From Cyrtodaria siliqua (taxonomy: Eukaryota; Mollusca; Bivalvia; Adapedonta; Hiatellidae), in NCBI GenBank assembly GCA_037043455.1, contig JAWPHD010000295.1, forward strand, positions 248,001 through 312,000: DNA of 64,000 nt, read 5' to 3'. The position numbers and the translations under genes are program-made. Under the pieces are notes generated by a model. It was given only the letters and a program-made list of their open reading frames with translations. It was not told the DNA's origin and made no database searches. Numbering within the stretch: position 1 is the stretch's first letter; each line of letters starts with the position of its first letter. Shown here piece after piece: positions 1 through 9,809 of this stretch.

Positions 1-1
1 T

Positions 2-1137
2 GTGAGATTTCCAAATCTAAGTACTAATGGTGTAATAGTTCCTTGTACTGCTCGTCTTGCCTTTGAAATAGAACTTAAAAGCAGAACAGACGCCAACGCT
101 ACTCTATACCAGAATCTGGGTAGAGCAATTGTGAAAAAAATGACAATAAGAATAAGTGGCAATGAAGTCATGTCAATAGATGACAGTGATATATTTCATT
201 GTTATGTAGATTTATGAAAAAGCCCTACTGAACGAGTAAACATAGCTTACCAAGGTATTGGTAAAGCAAACATGTTAAAACATAGAGTTGGTGCGGGAGA
301 TGCTTCCTCAGACACCGAAGATGAAGCTATAGCAGCAGCTTATAAAAATTGATTTTTTATTCCACTGGACTTTGAAATGTTAGAAAGTCATATGCCATTT
401 TATCAAGCGGGGCTTGGTGATAGGTTAGAATATGAACTAACGTTTAACGATTATAACAAAGTTATCAAAAGCAGTGATGCTGATGCATCTTATGTAATAA
501 AAAATATCTGCTTGGAATTTGATATGGTTAGTGATGTTGAATTATCCAGACAAATAAGACAGCAAATCAATGGTATAGTATTTATGTATGATCGTATCTT
601 GCGACATAGAAAAATAATAGCAAACAATTCTGAAACCCTTTGGAATATCAACATTAATGTACCAGCACAGAGCATGAAAGGTATTCTAATGCTGTTTGAA
701 GACCCAGAAAGAACAAACACGGAATCCTTTTACAACCCAAAGATTGAAAAGGTTAAAATGACAATAGAGGGAGTACCAAATCAGTTGTATAGTCAGGGCA
801 TGAAGGCATATCAACATTGGGATGAAATCAACAAATATTTTGCTTTGACATCAAAAAAAAACAAAGAGACAGAAATAGTAGCGAGGGACTTAAACTTTAC
901 CAATGTTTCTCTTGAGACCTATCTAACAAAATTATGCTTTGTGGCTTGACCTTAGAAACATGTAATGACAATTTATTTTATGGCAGTGGAAGAAGAATAG
1001 AAAACGGTAGTGAAGGCATAACAATACTAATAAATAAAAAAGCAGATGCAGATCAACCTTTAAATATTAATCTATATATAATACAAGATGCGCAAATCAA
1101 TTTCGAAGATGGAAGATTCAAAGAATCACGATACTAA
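2..1137 (+). pseudogene. MCP: Major capsid protein (hexon-like, double jelly-roll), copy 1, 5' truncated and broken
   Basis: The translated fragments match the copy 2 capsid gene (28152-29420) along their length, including the stretches LAFEIELKSRTDANATL and MLESHMPFYQAGLGDRLEYE. In Polintons and adintoviruses the protein in this position, directly before the ATPase, is the double jelly-roll hexon that builds the icosahedral shell. Breaks seen: TGA at 215-217 and TGA at 350-352 where copy 2 has sense codons, and small indels near 930-955 that change frame before the final segment. The N-terminus lies outside the window. The 3' end overlaps the ATPase start by 29 nt, as in copy 2. Assignment to MCP rests on recalled family features and gene position, not on a search. 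Confidence 0.85.
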
Positions 1138-1754
1138 ATATCCTTAATATTCACACAGTGCCATTATCTGTTGTCAGACAGGCAAAACAGAGTTTGTTCT
1201 TGACATACTTGAACAAGAGTATGTTGGAGTTTTTGAATATATAATTATATTGTGTCCAACCATAGCGTGGAGCGAGGCTTATAAAAATAGACCCTGGATA
1301 GGTGATTTAAGACACCCGAGAGATAAAAAAAATAACAATTGTCAATCCCGTTAGCAACGGCAAAGAAATGCTGCAAGAACTGTTGCGTTTATTTTTCAAA
1401 CAATATGCTGGCAAGCCCACACTATACATCATTGATGATTGCTCCGCCACAAAAGAATTAACAAAGAAAAAGGATATCTTATCAGAGTTAGCATTCTCTG
1501 GTCGTCACGCCAAACAATCAGTGTGGGTCATTTCGGAGAGATATAATTCTGTATTGAAAGATTTGAGGGAGCAAGCAAAATGGTTGTGTATGTTTTACAC
1601 CAAAGAAAGAGATAGTTATGAAAATAGTTTGAGAGAAAATGATGTTATTCCAACACTGGAGGAGAGAACCAGAATAAGAAAAGTTTTAGCAAAGACTAAA
1701 TATTCCAAGTTAATTTTGAGGACTGACCAACCAACTGGTTATTGGGTTGAATAA
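1109..1754 (+). pseudogene. FtsK/HerA-type genome-packaging ATPase, copy 1, broken
   Basis: This is the homologue of the open ATPase at 27515-28180. The stop of the capsid gene lies inside its first codons (29-nt overlap). It has a TAA at 1145-1147. The P-loop region (about 1168-1195) has lost two residues relative to copy 2, leaving QTGKTEF, so the Walker A lysine spacing is destroyed. A frameshift lies in the A-run near 1327-1336. Downstream the Walker B-like hydrophobic stretch followed by IDDC and the C-terminus YWVE are preserved. It cannot encode a working ATPase. Confidence 0.9.
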
Positions 1755-1780
1755 TTTTTTCCAATTTGGAAAATAAAAAA

Positions 1781-2098
1781 CTAGAGTGCCAATGCGCCAA
1801 CCAATGCACCAACCAATACCGGTACAACAGCACTATCCATGTTTTTCTTTTTACGTTGTATCGGGGCTTGTAAAACATACCTTCTTGGCTCACATATAAA
1901 ATATTCTACGCCATCCTTTGTCACAGAAATTACAGGCATTTCCTGTGCACCTTTTGCGTACGTTTGTTAAAAATTACTTTCTGAAACACATATACAACAT
2001 TTTACATCATCCTTTGTCACAGGAATTTCCTGTGCTATTTTATTTTTGTCATAATCACTAATCTTATCGTCTGTTATTGTTCTCATTTTCAAATCCAT
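1781..2098 (-). pseudogene. Small Polinton gene of unknown function with internal duplication and hydrophobic C-terminus
   Basis: A 106-codon frame on the minus strand runs from ATG at 2096-2098 to TAG at 1781-1783, with one internal TAA after about 43 codons. The protein would hold two related segments, AQEIPVTKDDVK and AQEMPVISVTKDGVE, each followed by a short Ile-Cys stretch. A basic KKK patch and a hydrophobic Val/Gly/Ala/Leu tail that could be a membrane anchor come after them. It is convergent with the ATPase. Copy 2 lacks it: there the ATPase is followed directly by a simple-repeat block. No function is recognised. Confidence 0.5.
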
Positions 2099-2138
2099 TT
2101 TTTTTTATATAATATTTTTTTATTATTACAAAATATAT

Positions 2139-2210
2139 TTATTTCATAATATCCGCAGGTTTAATACCGTCAAATAATTCCTTTTTTACAACTGTTGCTA
2201 ATAGTAATAC
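2139..2210 (-). pseudogene. 3' remnant of a paralogue of the 78-aa PADIMK gene
   Basis: On the minus strand this frame ends in GIKPADIMK followed by a stop. This mirrors the C-terminus GIIPADIMK of the gene at 3237-3473 and of its copy 2 counterpart at 26075-26307. Upstream the frame remains hydrophobic and merges into the GCAATGTTAATA repeat block. I read it as the tail of a duplicated gene whose 5' part has been lost or converted into repeats. The match is short, so confidence is moderate. Confidence 0.5.
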
Positions 2211-2400
2211 TAACAGCAAAGTAGCAATGTTAATAGCAATACTGACATGAAAATATAATGAAAATATCGGGAAATACAGTAATGCTTATAGCATTGCTCA
2301 CAGCAAAGTAGCAATGTTAATAGCAATGCTTGCAGCAAATTAATAATGTTAATAAAAAAAATAGCAATGTTAATAACAGTGCTATTAACAATACTAACAA
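2200..2400. repeat. Simple tandem repeat, GCAATGTTAATAGCAATRCT type
   Basis: Imperfect tandem copies built from AGCAAAGTAGCAATGTTAAT and related words lie between the minus-strand small genes and the plus-strand gene at 2484. The equivalent block occurs in copy 2 at about 27240-27510. Confidence 0.7.
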
Positions 2401-2483
2401 TTACTAGTTGCATGAATATCGCAGCTGGTTGTTTTGTATTTTATATTTATTTCAAGATAAAAAATAAAATTAATAATATAAAA

Positions 2484-2875
2484 ATGAATGCGGAAGAACT
2501 ATTACAAAATATATCGGAACAGACGGAACCAGATGAATCAAAGCAACAAGAAACAAAAAAAGAAAGATTATCAGCCATAGTGGCTGGCGGTGGTAGTCGT
2601 CAATATTTGGGTAAAGACATACAACTCACAAATATAGATAGTATGTGATGGGAGTATCAAAATATTTTAATGTAACCAATCCACCAAAACTGACAGAAGA
2701 TTTGGAGGGAGACCCATTTATTAATCATGCTTTGACAAGTGCTTGTTGTGAGTTGTATTACAGGTATGGGATGTGCTTAGCGCCATTTACAGCAATACTG
2801 ACAACTGTTAGACATATTGATTTTAATAAAAATAAAAATATAGATAATATAAATGATGGAGAACCAAGAGAGTGA
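2484..2875 (+). pseudogene. Polinton gene of unknown function (GGGSRQYLGK protein), copy 1, internally deleted
   Basis: The N-terminal half (ATG at 2484, MNAEELLQ) and C-terminal half (YFNVTNPPKL to the TGA at 2873-2875) match the copy 2 gene at 26693-27184. About 105 bp between them, encoding the segment with ARLGASMTKTLGN in copy 2, is deleted here. The reading frame stops at about 2646-2648 before a downstream in-frame ATG. The protein is soluble-looking, with a Gly-rich GGGSRQYLGK motif and a Cys pair (ACCELYYRYG). It overlaps the next gene by 20 nt. Proteins of this look recur near Polinton capsid genes, but I cannot name a function. Confidence 0.7.
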
Positions 2876-3206
2876 AGTTATACCTGTACAAAAAGTAAAA
2901 AATCCAAAACGAATAGAGGCTGGGAAAAAAGGAGCAGCGGCAAGAAAGGCAAAGCGTCAGGCTGCTGCAAATCAAGATGCTGCAGAGCAAGATGCAGAGC
3001 AAGATGAAATAACAAAAATAACAATAGGTGAAGAGGAACCAGAAATCAAAATAAACGTATACAAAAATTATATTCCACCGTGTCTGGTTTTATTAGTAGG
3101 CATTGCTGGGTTGGGTTTGTATATTTATAACAAAAAATCTGCTACGCAACCTGTGCAACCTGTGGCTGTTCATGTTGCACCAAAAGACCCGTTTGATTGT
3201 TTTTAA
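2856..3206 (+). CDS. Basic single-pass membrane-type protein, Polinton, function unknown
   Basis: This is an open frame of 116 residues. I chose the second of two adjacent ATGs because it gives the same MENQ start as copy 2. The layout has three parts. A Lys/Arg/Ala-rich block (residues about 15-45, with NPKRIEAGKKGAAARKAK) suits nucleic-acid binding. An acidic middle with AEQDAEQDE repeats follows. Near residue 80 there is one clear hydrophobic helix (CLVLLVGIAGLGLYIY), then a short Pro/Val-rich tail. It lies in a row of small co-oriented genes between ATPase and integrase, and overlaps the preceding gene. A core or membrane virion role is possible. The copy 2 version is frameshifted. Confidence 0.7.
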   Translation: MENQESEVIPVQKVKNPKRIEAGKKGAAARKAKRQAAANQDAAEQDAEQDEITKITIGEEEPEIKINVYKNYIPPCLVLLVGIAGLGLYIYNKKSATQPVQPVAVHVAPKDPFDCF

Positions 3207-3236
3207 TAATTTATTTAAAAAAATAATATAAAAAAA

Positions 3237-3473
3237 ATGGCAGCAAGTATTGACGGAAAACAAATTGTAAATATGATGTATCACGCCGGGGTGGAAACAC
3301 TTCTAACTGTTGGATATTCTGAGATTGGCAGAAAACTACTAAAAAGACCAGCACCTAAAGTAGATTTTAATATGACATATGTTGGGATGCTGTCTGTGGA
3401 TATAATGTTAGCAATGGCTACAAAGGATATGTTGATTAAGCAAGGTATTATTCCTGCAGATATTATGAAATAA
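3237..3473 (+). CDS. 78-aa Polinton protein ending PADIMK, function unknown
   Basis: This is an open 78-codon frame preceded by an A/T-rich leader (TTTAAAAAAATAATAT) only a few bases from the ATG. The sequence is mildly hydrophobic in the middle (MLSVDIMLAMATKDMLIKQ) with a basic patch (KLLKRPAPK). No catalytic motif is seen. The copy 2 homologue carries a 4-bp deletion after codon 13. Its position among the small genes between ATPase and integrase suggests a structural or assembly accessory, but that is inference. Confidence 0.7.
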   Translation: MAASIDGKQIVNMMYHAGVETLLTVGYSEIGRKLLKRPAPKVDFNMTYVGMLSVDIMLAMATKDMLIKQGIIPADIMK

Positions 3474-3496
3474 TTTAAAAAAATATATATATAAAA

Positions 3497-3915
3497 ATGG
3501 CAAGTGCAGTAGCAATGATGCTAGGTGGCGCATTAACAAATGCATTGGCGTTTAGCGGTTCAAATTATTTCTTTTCAAAAATGGGAAGTCATTCAGATGA
3601 GGAAAGACAAAGGCATGACAAAGCCGTGGAACAATTGGAAGCAGCACAAGCGGAGTGGAATAAAAAAAGAACAGAGAGATTAGATTTTATTAATAAGCAA
3701 CTGAAAAAGAGCATCATGCAGAGCAGACTTTTGATGATGTGGACCAAGCTATGAAACATTATTATTATATAACTGGTAAGCATTTGCTTTTGGAATCGGA
3801 GCCCAAGTTGAGTGATTTTTATACACCATTTCCGGATCAACAGAATAGAGAAATTACGTTTATTGTGGTGGGCATGGCTGCAACTGGATTTGTGGCGTAT
3901 AAATTGATTTCATAA
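3497..3915 (+). pseudogene. Coiled-coil/TM small Polinton protein, copy 1, frameshifted
   Basis: This is the homologue of the open 139-aa gene at 25632-26051. The N-terminal half (FSGSNYFFSKMGSHSDEERQ) is open. One base is missing near 3706 in an A-run, so the frame ends at 3754, while the C-terminal half continues in another frame to about 3915. The charged DEERQRHDKAVEQLEAAQAE stretch is predicted helical. The C-terminus is a hydrophobic anchor. The leader contains AAATATATATATAAAA directly before ATGG. Confidence 0.75.
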
Positions 3916-3968
3916 AAAAAAAAAGTTTAAAACTATAATTACTTTGGATTTGGAATGACTAAGTATGT

Positions 3969-4292
3969 TTACTTTGGAATAACCTTTGGAAAGACTAAGT
4001 CATATGCATGATACCTATTTTTGTTGTTGTTCTTACATGGTTTCAATCCAAGTGGTCGCATATAATATGGTGGTTTAGCACTCTTCTCTAGTTTATCTTT
4101 GAGATGACCAGGCGCCCATACTTCACCATTGTCTAATAATGTCAATACCATGGATGAACCATATTCAGTATCCAGTATTTTCGTATCTGTAATAGTGTAT
4201 ATTTTATTTATTTCCAAGTCTGTCCATTTCTTTGTGCTATATTGATTTTGCTCTTCGAGCAGTTCATCAAATCGTGCAGTTGTGATATCCAT
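3969..4292 (-). CDS. 107-aa small Polinton protein, possibly OB-fold/ssDNA-binding-like
   Basis: This is an open 107-codon frame reading MDITTARFDELLEEQ onward, divergent from the integrase with only 46 bp between the two ATGs. The middle (YTITDTKILDTEYGSSMVLTL) alternates polar and hydrophobic residues like a beta-rich fold and is followed by an EVWAP segment. A Lys/Asn-rich tail ends in DLVFPKVIPK. The beta pattern and placement next to replication/integration genes are compatible with a small nucleic-acid binding protein, but this is inference. The copy 2 version has internal stops. Confidence 0.7.
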   Translation of the reverse strand: MDITTARFDELLEEQNQYSTKKWTDLEINKIYTITDTKILDTEYGSSMVLTLLDNGEVWAPGHLKDKLEKSAKPPYYMRPLGLKPCKNNNKNRYHAYDLVFPKVIPK

Positions 4293-4338
4293 TTTATTTT
4301 CTTTATAGTTATATAAATTTTAATCTTTAGTAGAAAAA
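4293..4338. promoter_or_regulatory. Bidirectional A/T-rich spacer between the 107-aa gene and integrase (copy 1)
   Basis: A 46-bp interval between divergent ATGs contains TATAGTTATATAAATTTTAA. The same interval is conserved in copy 2 (25222-25264). Its length leaves room only for very short leaders on both sides. Confidence 0.5.
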
Positions 4339-5253
4339 ATGGAAAAGATTTATTACAGCCCAAAAGGATTTTGAAGAGGTTACTCAGCAGTTAAAAAATT
4401 GGCAAAAGAGGCTGGTGTTAGTGAGAAAAAGGCATTAGAATTTTTAAAGAAACAAGCCGTGTGGCAGATTTATTTACACGCACCCAAAAAAATAATTAGA
4501 CCCAGGTTTGATGTTTCTGCTAAAAATGGAGTGCATCAAGCTGATTTGTTATTCCTGCCGCATGATACTTTTGGCTTTGGTCGTGGACGCAAGACTTATA
4601 AATATGCATTGACGGTGGTTGAAATTGCAAGTAGATACAAAGAAGCAGAGCCACTGACTTCCAAGGATAGTAAAGAAGTTGCTAAAGCATTTGAAAAAAT
4701 ATACAGTCGGCATTTAAAATATCCAAAAATTTTACAAGTGGATCCAGGCAGAGAATTCATTGGTGCAGTATCGCAGTTGATGGCAAAACATTAAGTAAAT
4801 ATCAGACGAGGCAGACCAGAAATACACAGAGACCAAGCTTTAGTGGAAAGATTTAACAGAACATTAGCTGAAAGATTGATTGGCTATCAGTATGCTAAGG
4901 AAAAAGATTCCCAAAAACGCAACAGAGAGTGGGTAAAGAGATTACCAGAAGTTGTTAAAGCAATAAATGTGGAAACAAAAAAGCCCCCTCCTGTTGAAAC
5001 AAAAATATTAAAAGGGGATCCTATCTGTATGAATGCAAGTGTAAGATATTTATATCAACCCGGGGAACAAGAAGGTGGAAGACGCAGAGCAACTGATCCA
5101 ATGTGGAGTGTAGATATTCACAAGATTAAAAGTTATATGGTGACGCAAGGTATAAGAGTATATTATTTGAAAGCACCAGCGCCACAGAGAGGATTTGTCA
5201 AAGAAGAATTACTTATTGTTCCTGCTGATACCCAAATTCATAAGTTTTTATAG
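4339..5253 (+). pseudogene. INT: Polinton DDE (RVE-type) integrase, copy 1, two stops
   Basis: The frame starts at ATG 4339 and runs about 305 codons to TAG at 5251-5253. It is interrupted by TGA at 4372-4374 and TAA at 4792-4794 but otherwise stays in one frame. The retroviral-type catalytic core is visible. The first Asp lies in VHQADLLFLP, the second in LQVDPGREF, and the catalytic Glu in ALVERFNRTLAE, matching the D-D-E order. An N-terminal helical DNA-binding-like segment precedes the core. The C-terminal part contains WSVDIHKIKSY and ends IHKFL. Polinton integrases join the element ends to host DNA and make 5-6 bp duplications. It overlaps the polymerase tail-to-tail by 16 bp. Confidence 0.92.
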
Positions 5254-6006
5254 AAACCATGTGCATCAGTTGTAATTCCATCTTCTCGAATGTATCTTTT
5301 AGTGTAAAATGGTGACAGTGTTACTTTGTTTACTGTTATGCCGTATATTTGATACTTCATCGTGCGTATCATATTCATCTCATGGGTGTATTTTTTCTTG
5401 TTAAACAATGCATTCTTGTACATGTTGTAGTTTTCAAAGTTAATATTCTTTTCGATTACGTACTCAAAATAGAATATAGCTTGGGTCTTAATCCAACATA
5501 CTCAGCTATAGCAACACCAGCACATTCGTCTTTCATTTTACCCAATACTTTTTTGTTTGTATCATCATGCATTGGGTGATTTTGAGGATAATCACTTAGA
5601 TCATACTAATCTTTCATTTCAGCCATGTCTTTGTATGCATCATCTGTTTTGATGTCTACCAGTAGGCTGTCCGTGTCTGTATATAATAAAGTACAGTCAT
5701 TTCCGTACCTTTTTTTCAGGGTATTATAATACCAATCATACATCATATACTTTGATAAATCCAATACTGACATTCCAACATAAATTGGTTTGTTTAATGT
5801 TAATTTTGTTTTGTTCACATGTATTGCTGACAATTCATCTGAAAATTTTATACGCCTGTTAAAGTTTGGTTTGGCTATTATTTTTCTTATCTTTTCATTT
5901 TCGGAGCCGTCAGTTCTGACTAGTTTTACATAAGTCCTCTTGCGTAGATTTTCCATTTTTTTGCCAAACACAGAGTTGTTCATAAGTTTGTAAAAATCTT
6001 TTTCAA

Positions 6007-6533
6007 AAAAAGTATGATAATGGACCTTTGGAAACGGCCGAGCACGACACATACGAAATATTACAGTCTCGGTTTGATTGAGACTGTTCATGAGCGGTAG
6101 TGAAATATGCTGGCTACCGCTCACGGGTTGAGCAGAACTCAATATTCATAAAATCAACAGTACACAATAATTTTAACCATCCCAAAGAGGGCATGCATAC
6201 GGCGGTGGACATGGAGTTATATGCTTCCCCATGTCGTACGGCGTATGGTCCCAGTATCTAATAAAATTAAATGCCCCGAAGAGCGAAATAAAAATAATGG
6301 AATTTAGTTGGGAGCAGCGGTTATGAAGCCTGCGTATCACAAGTAACAGCCAAAAGACTAAATTAAAAAGCAGACAACATATCCTATAAGTGGTTAAACA
6401 ATACCCAGAGCCTTTTATAGGCCGGAGTAGTGGAACCACCGAATCAAAACATCAGTAAGAAAACAAAAGAAATTGAAAATGTACCACCGATAACTAAATA
6501 TAAGTATCGGGCTCAGCGATCTCCAAAGATCAA
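6007..6533. mobile_element. MITE-like insertion inside copy 1 polymerase
   Basis: About 527 bp here has no counterpart in copy 2 and separates polymerase motif A from motif B. The ends are imperfect inverted repeats: the left side has GGACCTTTGGAAACGG and the reverse complement of the right side has TGATCTTTGGAGATCG, with similarity continuing about 40 bp. TCAA flanks both sides (6003-6006 and 6530-6533), a possible 4-bp target duplication. A hairpin with TGAGCGGTAG arms lies near 6091-6124. No coding capacity was recognised. Confidence 0.7.
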
Positions 6534-9499
6534 ATTGTGATTTAGCTTTTTTCCTAAGTTCTGTGTTTAAACGAATATATGATTCCATCCATGGTTTTTC
6601 ATTAAATTCTAATACTCTGTGTACTTTTTTTAGTTTCATACCCAAAGATAAATACAGTTGCAGGTTTTTGTAATGTAACACATATTTTTCTTTGTCCATA
6701 AGATTGGGGACTAGTTGTTCTGTATTTATCATTCTATTATTTTTCAACAGATCTGTCTGGTATTCAGACAACCATTCTTTTTTCACTGCTAATCTTTCCG
6801 GTGCAAGCGGATAGTCATTGTGAGCTTCATGGAGTTCTTTGGGATATCCCAAATCAACTTCAAGTATTTGTCCTTTGCCAGGTTTTGGTTTAGAATATTT
6901 TCCTTTCTTGTTTTTGGCTTTCCAAACAAAGCGAGAATATGGAAGTAGCTGACTCATTGCCCACCCATAAAGATTATTTGCATCAAAATACATTAAAAAT
7001 CTGTTTTCCTCTCTAGTGTTATAATCAGCTACATGTGGATTGTTTGCTTTGGCATATCTTTTTGATACCATACTTATGCCACCTCGCATTCCTTTTTCTA
7101 GAAACAAGTGCATGTCAATGTCTGTCAAAAGTTCTAATTCTTTTTTTGAATGTTTAAGTAAAGCATCCCAAGATAATCCAGGTGCTGTGTAGTAATGCAA
7201 GGGATCGAGTTTATATGCATTCATGCATGTTTTTCTGAAAGTTTGAAATACATCTGCTAACAGAGTTACATCAGTTTTTAGATATAAATCATGATAGTCT
7301 CCAAGAGTTTTACAGTCAAACTCTTTCCATATTTTTTGAGCGTATTCGTAATCTTCTTGGGTAATACCTTCACCTTTTAATGTACAGTAAAATGCTTCTA
7401 TGGGTGGTAATTGCGTTTCCTTAAATCTTCCATACTGTCCATATATTCGTATGGATAAACACCTTTTCGTAAAAGTAAATCTGTTAGCTCTCTAAACTGA
7501 TTTTTGGATAATTTTGAAATCTGATTTGTCTGTTGCTTTAACCAATTTTTCCAGAGACGAAGCCATAAATTGGAAACTGTCTAAAAATCTAAGCTGGCCG
7601 ACACTAAATGATATGTATTTTTCAGCATTATTTGGGATGCATGTTATATTACCTTTCATTTTATGTATTTTTTGCATAATCAAATGACTATCATATCCTT
7701 TAAGGTTGTGAAATACAACATGGATGATTGTTTTATTTGGTCTTATTATCAGTTTCAGGTTACAGTTTTTATGTGCTGCACCTCTATATTCACCTGTAAA
7801 ATGACAGTGGTCTCTTACTTTGCCGTGTTTACCACATTTTCTACCTATTTCATTCTCGCATATCCAACATTGTGTTGCTTTTTCATAATCTGCTTCATTT
7901 TGTTGAGTCATTATTAATGGTTTTGGGTGAGCAAATATTTTATTAATGTTGCTCTTCTCACATTCTAGGCGATTTAAAAACACTTCAACAGCATCTCCGC
8001 CTCTGTAAGTAACAGATTTTTCAACTTTACCATCATATCTGACAACCTTGTATCCAAAACCACAAACTTCGTGTACATTTTGAATTTCAGATTTCTTTCC
8101 AAATTTGATTGATTGCGGTTTGATTATACACTCAAAATCAGCATATATTGCAAAAGGCACAGGCATCTGATTTTGAGGATTTTTAAATTTTACAGTATTT
8201 TTACCTTCTTTCGGCATTTCTATTCTGCAAGAATTTTTTGTTGATACCCTCACACTCTTCTCTGTGTTTGGTAAGTAGTCCTTTTCCAGAATAGCCGTGA
8301 AGGCAACGATCGCAGAAGTGAGTTCGACCTTTATGTTCGTTTTGCTCATATAGCAGTCTATCCAGATTTTTAATCCAGCAATAGTGATATTTTGTTATTT
8401 TTGTTGGTTTGTCGGGATAATCATCAGGGTCATAGTTGTCATCTATGATTCCTTCTTCATCCTCTGAATCATCTTTTTCAACCTCAATGTCTTCAGATAT
8501 TAAGAGCAGATGAATTTGCTCGATATCTTTTGGTTGTTTTGATATGTGATATGGAAAAACAGTTACCTTTTTATTTTTTCCTGTTGTGATATATCCATAA
8601 ACGTTGATAGCAATGTTGTTTTGTTTTTCTACTTTGGAAATTTGAGAAATTGGAGTGGGAAAGTCAATACCATCCATATTCAACTTACCCATGTGTTTCT
8701 TATAACTAGACATCTTATTTGGATTATTTTTATCAGGCCACAAAGCAGACACCAATGACACGGACAAGCACTTATCATCTTCATTCTTTACATTGACTAT
8801 TGCTTTCTTGTTAGCTAATGCTTTAGGTAGAGGAATATATGAAGAACCTTTTAAAGGTTCATACTTTGCAATATTCAAATAAAACTTAACACAGTAATCA
8901 ATCTCCAATCCTGATGCTGTGTTTGTAAATCTTTCAAGGCTCTCTTGTATATTTGCAGATGATTCATTGTAAAACTCATTTATTTTTTCAGAGTTTAAGA
9001 TTGCATTTTGTTCACTGTGTAATACTGCTGTGGTGTATTTTTTGGTAGCACCATCATCTTTGAATATATTTACAGTGAGACCTTATTGAAACTTTATTCC
9101 ATTCGTCTCTGTCAGCTCTTTGTTGATTTGTTTTGTGATAATGGATTTTTTATCACGAAATAGTTTTTGAGGGTTTTTGTATTTCTCGGCAGATATTTCA
9201 TATGCTTTGAAATAGCCACACATTAGGTTGTCAACCAGTTTTAATTCTGGGATACTTTCTTTAGATTTTCTATCATTAAACTCTTTCAGTTAATTTATAA
9301 CATTGTCTCGTAATTTAGCATATTTCTGCTTTTGTTCATTTATAACATTTTCTTGTAATTTATCATATTTCTGCTTTTCTCGTTTACGTTGTTTTTTAGC
9401 ACGTCGTCTTTTGAGTAAATTTTCTAATGTTTGAGATTTAACCTCTTTTGGAGTTTCCTTTGGAGTTTCCTTTGGAGTTTCACGGGGTTTGATTGTAGT

Positions 9500-9615
9500 A
9501 CGAGGGGTTGGGATTGGTTTTACAACTCGTGGAGCTGGAACTGGTTTTACAACTCGTGGTGCTGGGATTGGTTTTACAACTCGTGGAGGTGGGATTGGTT
9601 TTCTTTTCTCCTTGT
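9500..9615 (-). repeat. 27-bp coding repeat: Lys-Pro-x-Pro-x-Pro-Arg motif in polymerase N-terminus
   Basis: Four consecutive units encode KPIPPPRVV, KPIPAPRVV, KPVPAPRVV and KPIPTPRTT, followed by three ETPK units. Copy 2 has a single ETPK-like segment and none of the Pro-Arg units, so the repeat is a copy-specific expansion or was lost from copy 2. Confidence 0.85.
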
Positions 9616-9742
9616 TTTTTTGACTTTTCAATGCCTCGGGTGGTTGGATAGCCATAAGACTATGTTCTAGTGTTTCTTTGCTTATCATTCCTGTATCAAA
9701 CAGGCGTATTAAATTTCTTATAGTCTCTTCGTTTTTTTCCAT

Positions 9743-9809
9743 TTCCTTTATTTGTTATATATTAAAAAAAAAATATTAAAAATAAAAATAATTATATACA
9801 AAATAGACA
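9743..9809. promoter_or_regulatory. Bidirectional A/T-rich spacer between polymerase and Cys-rich gene (copy 1)
   Basis: There are 67 bp between the divergent ATGs. The spacer holds TATATTAAAAAAAAAATATT and a GGAAATGG start context for the polymerase. Copy 2 has the same arrangement at 20014-20080. Confidence 0.5.

Larger units (their letters stand above)
5238..9742 (-). pseudogene. POLB: Protein-primed-type DNA polymerase B, copy 1, multiply broken and interrupted by an insertion
   Basis: From ATG at 9742 the order is as follows. First comes an N-terminal region with a Pro-Arg repeat and an RRRAKKQRKR basic cluster. Then come a conserved pre-exonuclease domain (EIDYCVKFYLNIAKY; HYCWIKNL) and a C2H2-like finger (FCDRCLHG...LTKHREEC). 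The exonuclease follows, with Exo I AIYADFECI and Exo II NLKGYDSHL, and an endonuclease VII-like Cys/His cluster (CWICE..., DHCHFTGEYRGAAH) between them. The palm has motif A (MYFDANNLYGWAM), motif B (MNNSVFGKKMENL), motif C (YTDTDSLL) and KxY (GLRPKLY). Breaks include TAA after about 150 codons, a stop near 9080, frameshifts near 8235 and 7510, a 527-bp insertion at 6007-6533, and a deletion/frameshift after KxY near 5465. In Polintons this enzyme copies the linear element from its termini. Confidence 0.93.
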
